Assembly (NCBI GenBank): GCA_024346835.1
Contig: AP024866.1
Coordinates: 2,046,001-2,110,000 of the forward strand
Direction: 5' to 3'
DNA from: Vibrio comitans
GTDB lineage: Bacteria > Pseudomonadota > Gammaproteobacteria > Enterobacterales > Vibrionaceae
Length of the DNA: 64,000 nucleotides
This document shows, piece after piece, positions 53,493-62,861 of this stretch (the stretch's first letter is position 1; the number at the start of each line of letters is the position of its first letter). The position numbers and the translations under genes were made by a program. The notes under the pieces were generated by a model. That model did no database searches, was not told the DNA's origin, and saw only the letters and a list, made by a program, of their open reading frames with translations.

Positions 53493-54565
53493 TACTGACC
53501 AACCTCACTGCTTTCTTCTTCGCCAATCACTTTGACCAAAGCACCGCCGCGCATGTTCACCACACCCTGTACTACAATGGTTTCACCGACTTCTAGACCT
53601 TTTTCAATCACAACTTCGTTCTCTACACGAGTGCCAAGAAAGACCTCACGACGTACCGCTTGGTTGCCTTCTTCGACCACGTATACGAATCGTTTTGTTC
53701 CCATGTATTCAAGTGCTTGAACAGGAATAATTGCGGCTTCAATTGGTGGGAATTTCATCGTGGCTTGAACCAACATACCTGGCTTCAATTTACCCGTGTC
53801 ATTATCAATATCGATACGCACACGAAGATTCAACGTGTCAGGGTTTACGCGCGAGTCAATGCCTACCAGTGTGCCCTCAAATTCTTGGTCACCCCAAGCA
53901 TTGGAGATAGCAGAAACAGACATGCCAGTAGATAGCATTGGCAAGTATCGTTCAGGCACCTGAAGATCCAACTCCATCTTTTCCAGGTTATCGAGTGTGA
54001 GCAGTTCAGTGCCCGCACTCACTAATTTACCTAAGCTAAAATCAACAAAGCCAATCTGCCCAGAAAAAGGAGCCGTTAGCGTTCTGTCTTGCAACTCAGC
54101 TTTTGCAGCATCTAAACGAGCTTTAGCGATATCAACGCTCGACTTTTGCCCTTCAATCTCAGTCAGGGTTATCGCTGCACTCTTTCTCAAGCGTTCAAAC
54201 TCATTAAGCTTACGTTGCTCATCATTTAGATAAGCTTGTGCTTCAGCAACCGCCGCTTTTGCCTTATCATCACTCAGCCGGATTAGCACCTGACCTGTTC
54301 TAACGTTCTGATTAGTTCCTACAGCAATACGCTCTATCGTGCCACTGACTTCAGGAGCAATAATTACTGATTGTGATGCTTTGAGCTTGCCAACCAACGC
54401 CAAGCTTTGAGAAATCTCATGCACACCCACTTCTTGCGTAGTGACGGCAACTTGAGCTGGCCCGCTAGGCCCTCTTGCGAATAAAGGCGTGCTAAGTAAT
54501 GTTCCGAGAACAAGCGCTGAGGCGATAGAAAGTGGTTTTGCCATTTGTTGGGTCATTATCTTCAT
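53492..54565 (-). CDS. RND efflux membrane-fusion protein (VexG-like)
   Basis: A 357-aa periplasmic adaptor. After a signal segment (about residues 12-30, ending LFARG) come the lipoyl half-domains and coiled coil (EAQAYLNDEQRKLNEFERLRKS and following), then the beta-barrel. It links the inner pump to an outer-membrane channel. Its stop overlaps the pump start by one base, so the two are produced together. No regulator gene lies beside it. Confidence 0.9.
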   Translation of the reverse strand: MKIMTQQMAKPLSIASALVLGTLLSTPLFARGPSGPAQVAVTTQEVGVHEISQSLALVGKLKASQSVIIAPEVSGTIERIAVGTNQNVRTGQVLIRLSDDKAKAAVAEAQAYLNDEQRKLNEFERLRKSAAITLTEIEGQKSSVDIAKARLDAAKAELQDRTLTAPFSGQIGFVDFSLGKLVSAGTELLTLDNLEKMELDLQVPERYLPMLSTGMSVSAISNAWGDQEFEGTLVGIDSRVNPDTLNLRVRIDIDNDTGKLKPGMLVQATMKFPPIEAAIIPVQALEYMGTKRFVYVVEEGNQAVRREVFLGTRVENEVVIEKGLEVGETIVVQGVVNMRGGALVKVIGEEESSEVGQ

Positions 54566-54875
54566 GATGGTTAGTTGATTTTCCTATTCTGGCGCCATTT
54601 TATCAGCTCGGAGGCTTCATAACGTCAATCAATGTAAAGTATTGCGATTTAGACGCATTATTACGTTTTGAGATGCTTATACGATCGGCTTTAAAGCTAA
54701 GCTTTTCGTACAATTGACCACCGAAAATGACGGTTTTTAGCCATTGCGTGCAAAAATCGGGCATACAGACTGATTTTTTAAGAAAATACTTTACAGAAAA
54801 TCCAGGTCTGGATATTATGCGCTCCGAACTTGAGTACAGGATTGGGAAATCTGCACTTAAGTATAAAAATACCCT

Positions 54876-54960
54876 GGTGGGGTTCCCGAGTGGCCAAAGG
54901 GATCAGACTGTAAATCTGACGGCACTGCCTTCGATGGTTCGAATCCATCTCCCACCACCA
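54876..54960 (+). tRNA. tRNA-Tyr (GTA), copy 1 of 5
   Basis: 85 nt including encoded CCA. The acceptor GGTGGGG pairs with CTCCCACC near the 3' end, the anticodon is GTA in GACTGTAAATC, the class II variable arm is present, and the T loop is GGTTCGAATCC. Confidence 0.97.
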
Positions 54961-55041
54961 TATTCTTCTTAATTGATTTATCGATTAAGAGCAACTTGAT
55001 TGACGGGTTGGGAAACCATCATTTAAGTATAAAAACACCCT

Positions 55042-55126
55042 GGTGGGGTTCCCGAGTGGCCAAAGGGATCAGACTGTAAATCTGACGGCACTGCCTTCGA
55101 TGGTTCGAATCCATCTCCCACCACCA
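55042..55126 (+). tRNA. tRNA-Tyr (GTA), copy 2 of 5
   Basis: Sequence identical to copy 1. It starts 81 bases after copy 1 ends. The spacer contains AAGTATAAAA before the gene. Confidence 0.97.
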
Positions 55127-55205
55127 CATTCTTTTGATTGATTTATCAATTAAGAAAACTTGATTAACGGGTTGGGAAACCATTAATTAAGTATAAAAAC
55201 ACCCT

Positions 55206-55290
55206 GGTGGGGTTCCCGAGTGGCCAAAGGGATCAGACTGTAAATCTGACGGCACTGCCTTCGATGGTTCGAATCCATCTCCCACCACCA
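55206..55290 (+). tRNA. tRNA-Tyr (GTA), copy 3 of 5
   Basis: Identical to the other copies, with a spacer of 79 bases that is nearly the same as the neighbouring spacers. Confidence 0.97.
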
Positions 55291-55369
55291 CATTCTTTTA
55301 ATTGATTTATCAATTAAGAAAACTTGATTAACGGGTTGGGAAACCTTTAGTTAAGTATAAAAATACCCT

Positions 55370-55454
55370 GGTGGGGTTCCCGAGTGGCCAAAGGGATCAG
55401 ACTGTAAATCTGACGGCACTGCCTTCGATGGTTCGAATCCATCTCCCACCACCA
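55370..55454 (+). tRNA. tRNA-Tyr (GTA), copy 4 of 5
   Basis: Identical to the other copies, with a 79-base spacer. Confidence 0.97.
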
Positions 55455-55533
55455 CATTCTTTTAATTGATTTATCAGTTAAGAAAACTTGATTAATGGGT
55501 TGGGAAACCTTTAGTTAAGTATAAAAATACCCT

Positions 55534-55618
55534 GGTGGGGTTCCCGAGTGGCCAAAGGGATCAGACTGTAAATCTGACGGCACTGCCTTCGATGGTTCGA
55601 ATCCATCTCCCACCACCA
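55534..55618 (+). tRNA. tRNA-Tyr (GTA), copy 5 of 5
   Basis: Identical to the other copies. It is the last of the array and is followed 8 bases later by a strong terminator. Confidence 0.97.
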
Positions 55619-55625
55619 TATAAAC

Positions 55626-55656
55626 AAAAACACCCGCTCAGTGAGCGGGTGTTTTT
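55626..55656 (+). terminator. Rho-independent terminator of the tRNA-Tyr array
   Basis: AAAAACACCCGCTCA (55626-55640) pairs with TGAGCGGGTGTTTTT (55642-55656), a 15-bp stem with a T tract. It probably serves both the array and the convergent gene. Confidence 0.9.
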
Positions 55657-55695
55657 GTATGCGTCAAAGACTAAAGCCACTCGCGCTTTTTATTT

Positions 55696-56640
55696 CTAAA
55701 TCAAATCTCGATTGTGCTCTGATTCAAGATCCAGCTCTGGCCCTTTAGGAATAACTTGAGTGGGATTAATCCCCTTGTGACTAAAGTAATAATGGCGTTT
55801 GATCTGCTCAATATTGGTTGTCTCTGCAACACCTGAAATCTGATACAACTCTTTAAGGTAACCTTGAATTCTTCGGTAATCACTAATGCGTTTTTTATTG
55901 CATTTAAAGTGCCCCACATACACCGCATCAAAGCGCACCAAGGTAGTAAATAGACGCCAATCCGCTTCCGTTAATTGAGCGCCCGTTAGATAACGATTCT
56001 CTGCTAAATGCTCATCAACTTTATCTAAAGCCATAAACAAGGCATCAAATGCCTCTTCATACGCCTGTTGAGTTGTGGCAAATCCACAGCGATAGACTCC
56101 ATTGTTAATATTCGGGTAGATATAGTCATTCCATTCATCGATATCACCGCGCAGTGCCAATGGGTAATAATCCTCATAGTTACCCGTGAGCTCATTGAAC
56201 TCACTATTGAACATACGGATGATTTCAGATGACTCGTTGCTGACTATGGTCTGCGTTTGCTTGTCCCAAAGCACAGGCACTGTAACTCGACCGGTATAAT
56301 CCGGTTTTGCTTGTGTATAGATTTGATGCATCTTTGTATGCCCGTACAAAGGCTCAGGCGTATCAAACTCCCACCCTTCGGAAAGCATATCAGGGCTGAC
56401 AATACTCACCGAAATATGCTCTTCTAAGCCTTTGATTGTTCTAAAGATCATAGTTCTGTGCGCCCAAGGACAAGCCAAAGATACATAGAGGTGATAACGA
56501 CCAGATTCAGGCTTAAACTCGGCATTGTTATCATTTTCTATCCAATGCCTAAATCCAGCATCTTCACGTACAAACTTACCGTTACTGGATTTAGTGTCGT
56601 ACCACACATCATGCCAAACCCCTTCCACTAACTTACCCAT
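55696..56640 (-). CDS. Glutathionyl-hydroquinone reductase (xi-class GST, YqjG family)
   Basis: A 314-aa glutathione-dependent reductase that removes glutathione from quinone adducts. The catalytic motif ACPWAHRTMIFR contains the CPWA Cys. Further matches are VPVLWDKQTQTIVSNESSEIIRMFN in the thioredoxin domain and LTGAQLTEADWRLFTTLVRFDAVYVGHFKCNKKRI in the helical domain. Length and motifs fit E. coli YqjG. It is convergent with the tRNA array. Confidence 0.9.
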   Translation of the reverse strand: MGKLVEGVWHDVWYDTKSSNGKFVREDAGFRHWIENDNNAEFKPESGRYHLYVSLACPWAHRTMIFRTIKGLEEHISVSIVSPDMLSEGWEFDTPEPLYGHTKMHQIYTQAKPDYTGRVTVPVLWDKQTQTIVSNESSEIIRMFNSEFNELTGNYEDYYPLALRGDIDEWNDYIYPNINNGVYRCGFATTQQAYEEAFDALFMALDKVDEHLAENRYLTGAQLTEADWRLFTTLVRFDAVYVGHFKCNKKRISDYRRIQGYLKELYQISGVAETTNIEQIKRHYYFSHKGINPTQVIPKGPELDLESEHNRDLI

Positions 56641-56762
56641 GGTTAAATCCTTTCTATTGAATTGTGATCAGTATAAGTGGCGAAGAAGCAATGAACAGGA
56701 AAGCAAGTTGAGGATCTTGGTCAAAAATATTGAATAGACCCAACAAAACGTGAAACTAAAAA

Positions 56763-57554
56763 AACGTCATCCTGATGAAAACTGGTGTGCCAGCCCAGCA
56801 GGATCTTAGTGAGCATATATCTGGGTTTCGCACTTCCCAAGATACTGGATAAACACTTCGTGTTTTCCAGTATGACGAAGGGTGTTGAATTTGTCGTGGG
56901 TGGCCCGAAATAGGTCATCCTGAACTTGATTCAGGATCTTAGAGAGTGCCGATGGCAGGCTTTCGTAAACTCCAAGAGACTGGATGAACACTGCGTGCTT
57001 TCCAGTATGACGAAGAGTGTTGAATTTGTCGTTGGGTGACCCGAAGAGTCATCCTGAACTTGATTCAGGATCTTAGAGAATGCCGATGGCAGGCTTTCGT
57101 AAACTCCAAGAGACTGGATATACACTGCGTGTTTTCCAGTATGACGAAGGGTGTTGAGTTTGTCGTTGGGTGACCCGAAGGGTCATCCTGAACTTGATTC
57201 AGGATCTTAGAGAGTGCCGATGGCAGGCTTTCGTAAAGTCCAAGAGACTGTATAAACACGGTGTATTCTCCAGTATGACGAAGGATGTTGAGTTTGTCGT
57301 TGGGCGACCCGAAACAGGTCATCCTGAACTTGATTCAGGATCTTAGAGAGTGCCGATGGCAGGCTTTCGTAAACTCCAAGATACTGGATATACACTGTGT
57401 GTTTTCCAGTATGACGAAGAGTGTTGAATTTGTCGTTAGGTGACCCGTAACAGGTCATCCTGAACTTGATTCAGGATCTTAGAAAGTGCCGATAGCAGGC
57501 TTTCGTAAAATCCAAGATACTGCATATACACGGTGTATTTTCCAGTATGACGTT
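56763..57554. repeat. Array of six ~134-bp palindromic repeat units
   Basis: Units begin at GTCATCCTG near 56766, 56914, 57048, 57182, 57318 and 57454. Each contains two hairpins. The first is GTCATCCTGAA-CTTGA-TTCAGGAT. The second is ATACTGGA...TCCAGTAT, about 60 bases later, ending near 56876, 57012, 57146, 57280, 57416 and 57552. The period is 134-148 bases. The units are 85-95% alike by eye, with copy 1 most divergent. The open frames seen on the minus strand here follow the repeat period and are not genes. Confidence 0.85.
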
Positions 57555-57695
57555 GGCCTGGTAGCGTTGTTCATTTTATCCGTGTCGTGTGCCACTCCGG
57601 CCTCTAAACCTATCTAAAAAGCCAATAGATGCTCATTGGTTACCATTACTCCCACTCGCTATATTTCGCATTCACGAAATCAATGAGACATAGAA

Positions 57696-58844
57696 ATGCG
57701 CAATCTACTGCTGAAACAAGGGCCTGTCTGGAAGTGGCCAATAATCGCTATGTGTGGACTACCATTGCTTACACATGCAGGTGCCATGGACCAATTTACA
57801 GACCCTAAAGACGGCAAGTTAGATGCTAGCCAATATATTCTTGATAATACAACCGGGTTCCTGCCTGTTCCCGTTATAGTCAACGACCCCGCGATTGGCG
57901 CTGGAGGTGGCGCCGCTTTATTGTTTTTTCATGAATCAGAAGATCGTAAACAAAGGCGTTTATCCGGAGAAATGGTAGCGGACATTCCTACCAGCGTTTC
58001 TGGTGTCGTTGGCGTAGCAACGAGCAATGGAACAAAAGTTCTGGGCGGCTTCCATTCCGGCAATTGGTTTAACGATAGAATACGTTATCTAGGCGGCTTG
58101 TTTGGCGCTGAAATTAATATGAAGTTCTATGATCAAGACGATGCAATCAAGTTTAAATCTAAAGCCATTCATTTCTTTCAAGATATTGACTTTCGTATTG
58201 GGCAGTCTAATTTTTTTGTTGGCGCCAACTATGCCTACACTGATTCAGATACGTCTTTTGATTTAATGATCCCTGAGATTGGGCCTACTAACCCAGCAGA
58301 GCTTAGAGATGGCGCTTTTGGTCTTAAATTAACGTTTGATAATAGAAACAATCAATTTGCTCCCACTGTAGGAACAAAAGCGGGTATCGAATATAGCAAT
58401 CACAATAAAGCTTTTGGGGCGCAGTTTGATTATCAACTCTGGCATGCTTTCGCTATGCACCACGCCCGTTTATCTAATAAATGGGGATTGGGACTACGAG
58501 CTGATGCTAAAACAATAACCGGAGATACTCCTTACCCATTTTATGCTCCTCCATCAATTGATATGCGTGGTATTGCCATGATGCGTTATCAAGGTGATAG
58601 CACAGGTCTTGTTGAAGCGGAGCTTAGCTACGACATTGATGGCCGTTGGACTGTATTAGGGTTTGTTGGCTCAGGTGTTGCTGTAAACGAAGACCAAAAA
58701 GTGTCTGACGCTACGCTGCGTAATGTACAAGGCGCTGGCTTTCGCTACTTAATAGCACGTCAACTTGGATTAACGGCGGGTCTCGACGTTGCCGTCGGTC
58801 CAGAAGAGACCACCACTTACATTCAATTTGGTGGCGCTTGGTAA
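57696..58844 (+). CDS. Outer-membrane surface-antigen (BamA C-terminal/D15-like) barrel protein
   Basis: A 382-aa protein with an N-terminal hydrophobic signal (about residues 14-29, ending LTHAGA). The rest is a probable beta-barrel. It alternates hydrophobic strands, contains FLPVPVIVNDPAIGAGGGAALLFF and ends with TTYIQFGGAW. These features fit the bacterial surface antigen barrel found at the C-terminus of BamA/TamA, here without POTRA domains. Such short forms are common in Vibrio, and their role is unknown. It is followed by the terminator shared with the convergent opp operon. Confidence 0.75.
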   Translation: MRNLLLKQGPVWKWPIIAMCGLPLLTHAGAMDQFTDPKDGKLDASQYILDNTTGFLPVPVIVNDPAIGAGGGAALLFFHESEDRKQRRLSGEMVADIPTSVSGVVGVATSNGTKVLGGFHSGNWFNDRIRYLGGLFGAEINMKFYDQDDAIKFKSKAIHFFQDIDFRIGQSNFFVGANYAYTDSDTSFDLMIPEIGPTNPAELRDGAFGLKLTFDNRNNQFAPTVGTKAGIEYSNHNKAFGAQFDYQLWHAFAMHHARLSNKWGLGLRADAKTITGDTPYPFYAPPSIDMRGIAMMRYQGDSTGLVEAELSYDIDGRWTVLGFVGSGVAVNEDQKVSDATLRNVQGAGFRYLIARQLGLTAGLDVAVGPEETTTYIQFGGAW

Positions 58845-58885
58845 CAGTGACGTGATGAAGAACTGTCTTCATCAAGATAAAAAAA

Positions 58886-58911
58886 GAGCGTGCTGCATAC
58901 ACAACACGCTC
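58886..58911 (-). terminator. Rho-independent terminator of the opp operon
   Basis: GAGCGTG (58886-58892) pairs with CACGCTC (58905-58911). On the minus strand the stem is followed by a run of seven T, so it ends the opp transcript. Confidence 0.8.
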
Positions 58912-58934
58912 AAGCCTGTCACAGGCGGAAAAGG

Positions 58935-59945
58935 TTAGTATGAATGGAAGCACGACACTGCGTGCACATCATCACCTTCTAGAACTGGTTTGTTCTTAGC
59001 ACACTCTTCTGTCGCTACCGGACAGCGAGTTCTGAACACACAACCTGATGGTGGGTTCATTGGTGAAGGTAAGTCGCCTTCTAGCATCTCAATCTTCTTA
59101 GCACGCTCTAGCTTAGGATCTGGGATAGGTACCGCAGACATCAAAGCACGCGTATACGGGTGCTTAGGATGTGCAAACAGTTCTTTAGATTCGCCCAATT
59201 CCACTGCGTTGCCTAGGTACATGACCAAAACGCGGTCTGAGATGTGCTTAACAACAGAAAGATCGTGTGCGATGAACACTAGGCTCAAGCCGAATTCTTT
59301 CTGAAGCTCTTTAAGAAGGTTTACTACCTGTGCTTGGATAGATACATCTAGCGCCGATACAGGCTCATCACAGATGATCATCTTAGGCTTAAGAATCAAT
59401 GCACGAGCGATACCAATACGCTGACATTGACCACCTGAGAACTCATGCGGATAGCGGTTGATAACGTTAGGCAGTAGACCTACCTTGTCCATCATCTTCT
59501 TAACTTCTTGCTTAACTTCATCCTTAGTTAGCTTCGGGTAGAAGGTTTGCAGAGGCTCAGCAATTATGTCACCCACTGTCATACGCGGGTTCAGTGATGC
59601 CAGAGGATCCTGGAAGATCATCTGAATGTCTTTACGTGTGTCGCGACGTTGAACGTCTTTCATCTTGGTCAGGTCTTGACCCAACCAAACTACTTCGCCT
59701 TCAGTCGCTTCTACCAAACCAATAACAGCACGTGCAAAGGTCGATTTACCACAACCTGACTCGCCTACTACGCCCAGTGTTTCACCTTCGTATAAGCGAA
59801 CATTCACGCCATCTACGGCTTTCAGTGGTGTAGGTTTGCTCCAAGGCCATGCTGACTTAGAAGCAATCTGGAAATGAACCTTTAGCTCTTTCACATCCAG
59901 CATCAGTTTTTTATCTTCAATAAAAGGTGCGTTCATCGTGTCCAA
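58935..59945 (-). CDS. oppF: Oligopeptide ABC transporter ATP-binding protein OppF
   Basis: A 336-aa ATPase. Walker A is GESGCGKST, the signature is FSGGQCQRIGIARAL, Walker B is MIICDEPVSALDVS, and the switch His is in IAHDLSVV. The C-terminal oligopeptide-type Cys cluster (SGCVFRTRCPVATEEC) marks it as an Opp/Dpp ATPase, which may bind an Fe-S cluster. It overlaps oppD by 13 bases. It pairs with OppD to power peptide import. Confidence 0.94.
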   Translation of the reverse strand: MDTMNAPFIEDKKLMLDVKELKVHFQIASKSAWPWSKPTPLKAVDGVNVRLYEGETLGVVGESGCGKSTFARAVIGLVEATEGEVVWLGQDLTKMKDVQRRDTRKDIQMIFQDPLASLNPRMTVGDIIAEPLQTFYPKLTKDEVKQEVKKMMDKVGLLPNVINRYPHEFSGGQCQRIGIARALILKPKMIICDEPVSALDVSIQAQVVNLLKELQKEFGLSLVFIAHDLSVVKHISDRVLVMYLGNAVELGESKELFAHPKHPYTRALMSAVPIPDPKLERAKKIEMLEGDLPSPMNPPSGCVFRTRCPVATEECAKNKPVLEGDDVHAVSCFHSY

Positions 59946-60910
59946 GCCTCGTGATCAGAAAAACATGCGCGTTGGCGGTCTGTACCAAATGGTGTCAGGA
60001 TAGGCGTTTCGCTCATACAGCGATCCGTCACACGGTGACAACGGTCTTGGTAAGGACAACCCGGTGGCAGTTTAAGTAGGTTTGGCGGATTTCCTGGGAT
60101 AGTCGGTAGGATTTCACCTTCCGTATCTAAGCGCGGAATCGCTTTTAGTAGGCCTTCAGCATACGGATGGCTTGGCTCGTAGAAGATTTCATCCACTGAA
60201 CCATATTCCATAGTACGACCTGCATACATCACCAATACCTTGTCACAAGAACCCGCTACAACGCCAAGATCATGAGTAATCATTATGATTGAGGTATCAA
60301 ACTCAGACTTCAGCTCGTTAAGTAGGTCCATGATCTGCGCCTGAACAGTTACGTCCAATGCGGTTGTCGGCTCATCTGCAATCAGCAACTTTGGACGACA
60401 CAGCAATGCCATCGCAATCATTACACGCTGGCGCATACCGCCAGAGAACTCGTGCGGGTACATAGTAATGCGCTTGCGTGCTTCTGGTATTTTCACCGCT
60501 TCAAGCATGCGTACTGACTCTTCAAACGCCTCTGCTTTGCCCATGCCTTTGTGCAGCATAAGCACTTCCATCAACTGATCACTTACTTTCATGTAAGGGT
60601 TCAGAGAGGTCATAGGGTCTTGGAAGATCATCGCGATTTGTTCAGCGCGAACCTTGTTTAATTCTTTCTCTGGCAGGTTTAAGATCTCACGACCTTCAAA
60701 CTTAGCACTACCTGAGATAATGCCATTCTTTGCCAATAGGCCCATGATGGCAAATACGGTTTGTGATTTACCTGAACCAGACTCACCAACGATACCTAGC
60801 GTTTCGCCCGGTTCTAATGAGAAGTTAAGATCGTTAACCGCAGTAACGATGCCATCTTGAGTAGTAAACTCTACTCTCAGGTCTTTTACGTCTAATAATT
60901 TATTCGTCAT
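59933..60910 (-). CDS. oppD: Oligopeptide ABC transporter ATP-binding protein OppD
   Basis: A 325-aa ATPase. Walker A is GESGSGKSQ (Gln in place of the final Thr, usual for OppD), the signature is FSGGMRQRVMIAMAL, and Walker B is LLIADEPTTALDV. The C-terminal Cys cluster GCPYQDRCHRVTDRC is present. It overlaps oppF by 13 bases and lies 20 bases after oppC. Confidence 0.94.
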   Translation of the reverse strand: MTNKLLDVKDLRVEFTTQDGIVTAVNDLNFSLEPGETLGIVGESGSGKSQTVFAIMGLLAKNGIISGSAKFEGREILNLPEKELNKVRAEQIAMIFQDPMTSLNPYMKVSDQLMEVLMLHKGMGKAEAFEESVRMLEAVKIPEARKRITMYPHEFSGGMRQRVMIAMALLCRPKLLIADEPTTALDVTVQAQIMDLLNELKSEFDTSIIMITHDLGVVAGSCDKVLVMYAGRTMEYGSVDEIFYEPSHPYAEGLLKAIPRLDTEGEILPTIPGNPPNLLKLPPGCPYQDRCHRVTDRCMSETPILTPFGTDRQRACFSDHEAWTR

Positions 60911-60930
60911 TACCCTATTCCTTATTATTC

Positions 60931-61833
60931 TTATCTGTCTTTAGGATCAAGCGCGTCACGAAGGCCATCGCCAACGTAGTTAAAGCAGAACAGAGTAACT
61001 ACCATGAAGGCTGCAGGGAACATCAATTGCCAAATAGCAACTTCCATTGTGTTAGCACCTTCTTGCAGTAGTGCACCCCAGCTTGTCATTGGCTCTTGAA
61101 CACCAAGGCCAAGGAACGACAGGAACGACTCAGTAAGGATCATGCTTGGTACTAGTAGCGTTGAGTAAACCGCTACGATACCTAGAACGTTTGGTACGAT
61201 ATGGCGAGTAATGATCTTCCAGTTGCTTACACCACTTACGTGGGCAGCTTCAATGAACTCTTTACTACGCAGACTCAATGTTTGACCACGTACGATACGT
61301 GCCATATCAAGCCAGGCAATAGCACCGATAGCAACGAAGATAAGCACGATGTTACGCCCAAAGAAGGTCACTAGTACGATAACTAGGAACATAAATGGAA
61401 CCGCGTATAGGATCTCTAGGATACGCATCATGATGCGGTCTGTACGACCACCAATAAAGCCCGATGTTGCACCGTATAAGGTACCAATCAGTACGGCCAC
61501 CAATGCACCCAATACACCAACCATTAGAGAGATACGGCCGCCAATAAGAGTACGAACGTACAGATCTCGGCCTAGGCTGTCAGTACCAAAAATATGAGTC
61601 GCTGATGGCGCAGAGTGCAGTGCATACCAATCGGTATCGTCATAGGCAAACTCTGCCATCATTGGCAGGAAAATTACCGATAAGGTAATCAGAACCAAAA
61701 TTACTAGGCTCACCATCGCTGCTTTATTTCGCATAAAGCGCACGCGAGCATCTTGCCATAATGAGCGACCTTCAATCTCAAGGTTCTCGGACATCTTTTC
61801 GATCGCTTCAAGGTTTTCTTTTTTAATCAACAT
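60931..61833 (-). CDS. oppC: Oligopeptide ABC transporter permease OppC
   Basis: A 300-aa inner-membrane permease with six helices and the N-terminal extension typical of OppC (SENLEIEGRSLWQDARVRFMRNKAA). The EAA loop is EFIEAAHVSGVSNWKIITRHIVPN. It forms the channel with OppB. It lies 14 bases after oppB. Confidence 0.93.
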   Translation of the reverse strand: MLIKKENLEAIEKMSENLEIEGRSLWQDARVRFMRNKAAMVSLVILVLITLSVIFLPMMAEFAYDDTDWYALHSAPSATHIFGTDSLGRDLYVRTLIGGRISLMVGVLGALVAVLIGTLYGATSGFIGGRTDRIMMRILEILYAVPFMFLVIVLVTFFGRNIVLIFVAIGAIAWLDMARIVRGQTLSLRSKEFIEAAHVSGVSNWKIITRHIVPNVLGIVAVYSTLLVPSMILTESFLSFLGLGVQEPMTSWGALLQEGANTMEVAIWQLMFPAAFMVVTLFCFNYVGDGLRDALDPKDR

Positions 61834-61847
61834 GTTGTTAGTCCTTG

Positions 61848-62768
61848 TTAGTAGCGAATCTTAGGATCGATAACTGCAAGCAAGATATCGACCACGGCGT
61901 TAAACAGAATGAACAAGAAGCCAATCAGGATGGTGATACCCATTACTAGAGAGTAATCGCGGTTAAATGCTGCGTTAACAAACAGCTTACCGATACCCGG
62001 CAGACCAAAGATGGTCTCGATAACAACCGAGCCTGTGATGATACCTACGAATGCAGGTCCCATGTATGAAACTACAGGTAGCAATGCTGGCTTAAGTGCG
62101 TGCTTAATGATGATGTAACGGTAGCTAAGACCTTTCGCGCGAGCTGTACGGATAAAGTTACTGTTTAGCGTCTCAATCATTGAGCCACGAGTAATACGTG
62201 CAAAGGTAGCCACGTATAGCAGCGACATACCGATAATCGGTAGTGCCATATACTGGAATGAGCCATCATTCCAACCACCAGCAGGTAGCCAGCCAAGGTT
62301 GATAGAGAATAGGTAAATTAGTACGGGCGCCAACACGAAGGATGGCATTACCACCCCGAGCATGGCGGTGGCCATTATTCCGTAATCCAGCCAACTGTTC
62401 TGCCGTAATGCCGCTATGGTGCCCACGGTGACACCCATAATCACGGTAAAGATGAAGGCAAGAAAACCTACTTTAGCCGATACAGGTAGCGCGTTAGCAA
62501 CGAGTTCATTTACGGTGAAGTCTTTGTATTTGAATGACGGGCCAAAATCACCCGTTAGGATATTGGTTAGGTAAGTGGTGTATTGTTCAAATACAGGCTT
62601 ATCCAAACCGTATTTAGCATTAATGTTCGCCATAACTTCCGGTGGAAGTGGGCGCTCACTAGAAAAAGGGTTACCTGGCGCAAAGCGCATCAGGAAGAAA
62701 GACACGGTAATCAACACCAACAAGGTTGGTATTGCTTCAAATATCCGTTTCATAATGAATTTAAGCAT
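61848..62768 (-). CDS. oppB: Oligopeptide ABC transporter permease OppB
   Basis: A 306-aa permease, identical in length to E. coli OppB when begun at ATG 62766-62768 (MLKFIMKRIFEAIPTL). The upstream in-frame ATG at 62780 would add four residues and is not family-like. It has six helices, the family motif RFAPGNPFSSERPLPPEVM, and the EAA loop NFIRTARAKGLSYRYIIIKHALKP. It pairs with OppC. Confidence 0.94.
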   Translation of the reverse strand: MLKFIMKRIFEAIPTLLVLITVSFFLMRFAPGNPFSSERPLPPEVMANINAKYGLDKPVFEQYTTYLTNILTGDFGPSFKYKDFTVNELVANALPVSAKVGFLAFIFTVIMGVTVGTIAALRQNSWLDYGIMATAMLGVVMPSFVLAPVLIYLFSINLGWLPAGGWNDGSFQYMALPIIGMSLLYVATFARITRGSMIETLNSNFIRTARAKGLSYRYIIIKHALKPALLPVVSYMGPAFVGIITGSVVIETIFGLPGIGKLFVNAAFNRDYSLVMGITILIGFLFILFNAVVDILLAVIDPKIRY

Positions 62769-62861
62769 AAACTCATCCATCCAGTCTGTGACAAAAAATT
62801 AGACGCTGCATGTGTTTCCACATGCAGTGTCTTTCATAGTTATTATTGTTTTAAGTAGGAA

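Noticed and set aside
56721..57458. Series of similar 60-85 aa minus-strand open frames
   Set aside because: They follow the period of the repeat array and share its palindromes, with no ribosome sites. They are frame artefacts.
56763..57554. CRISPR array
   Set aside because: Units are ~134 bases and alike throughout, with no unique spacers and no cas genes. These are tandem palindromic repeats.
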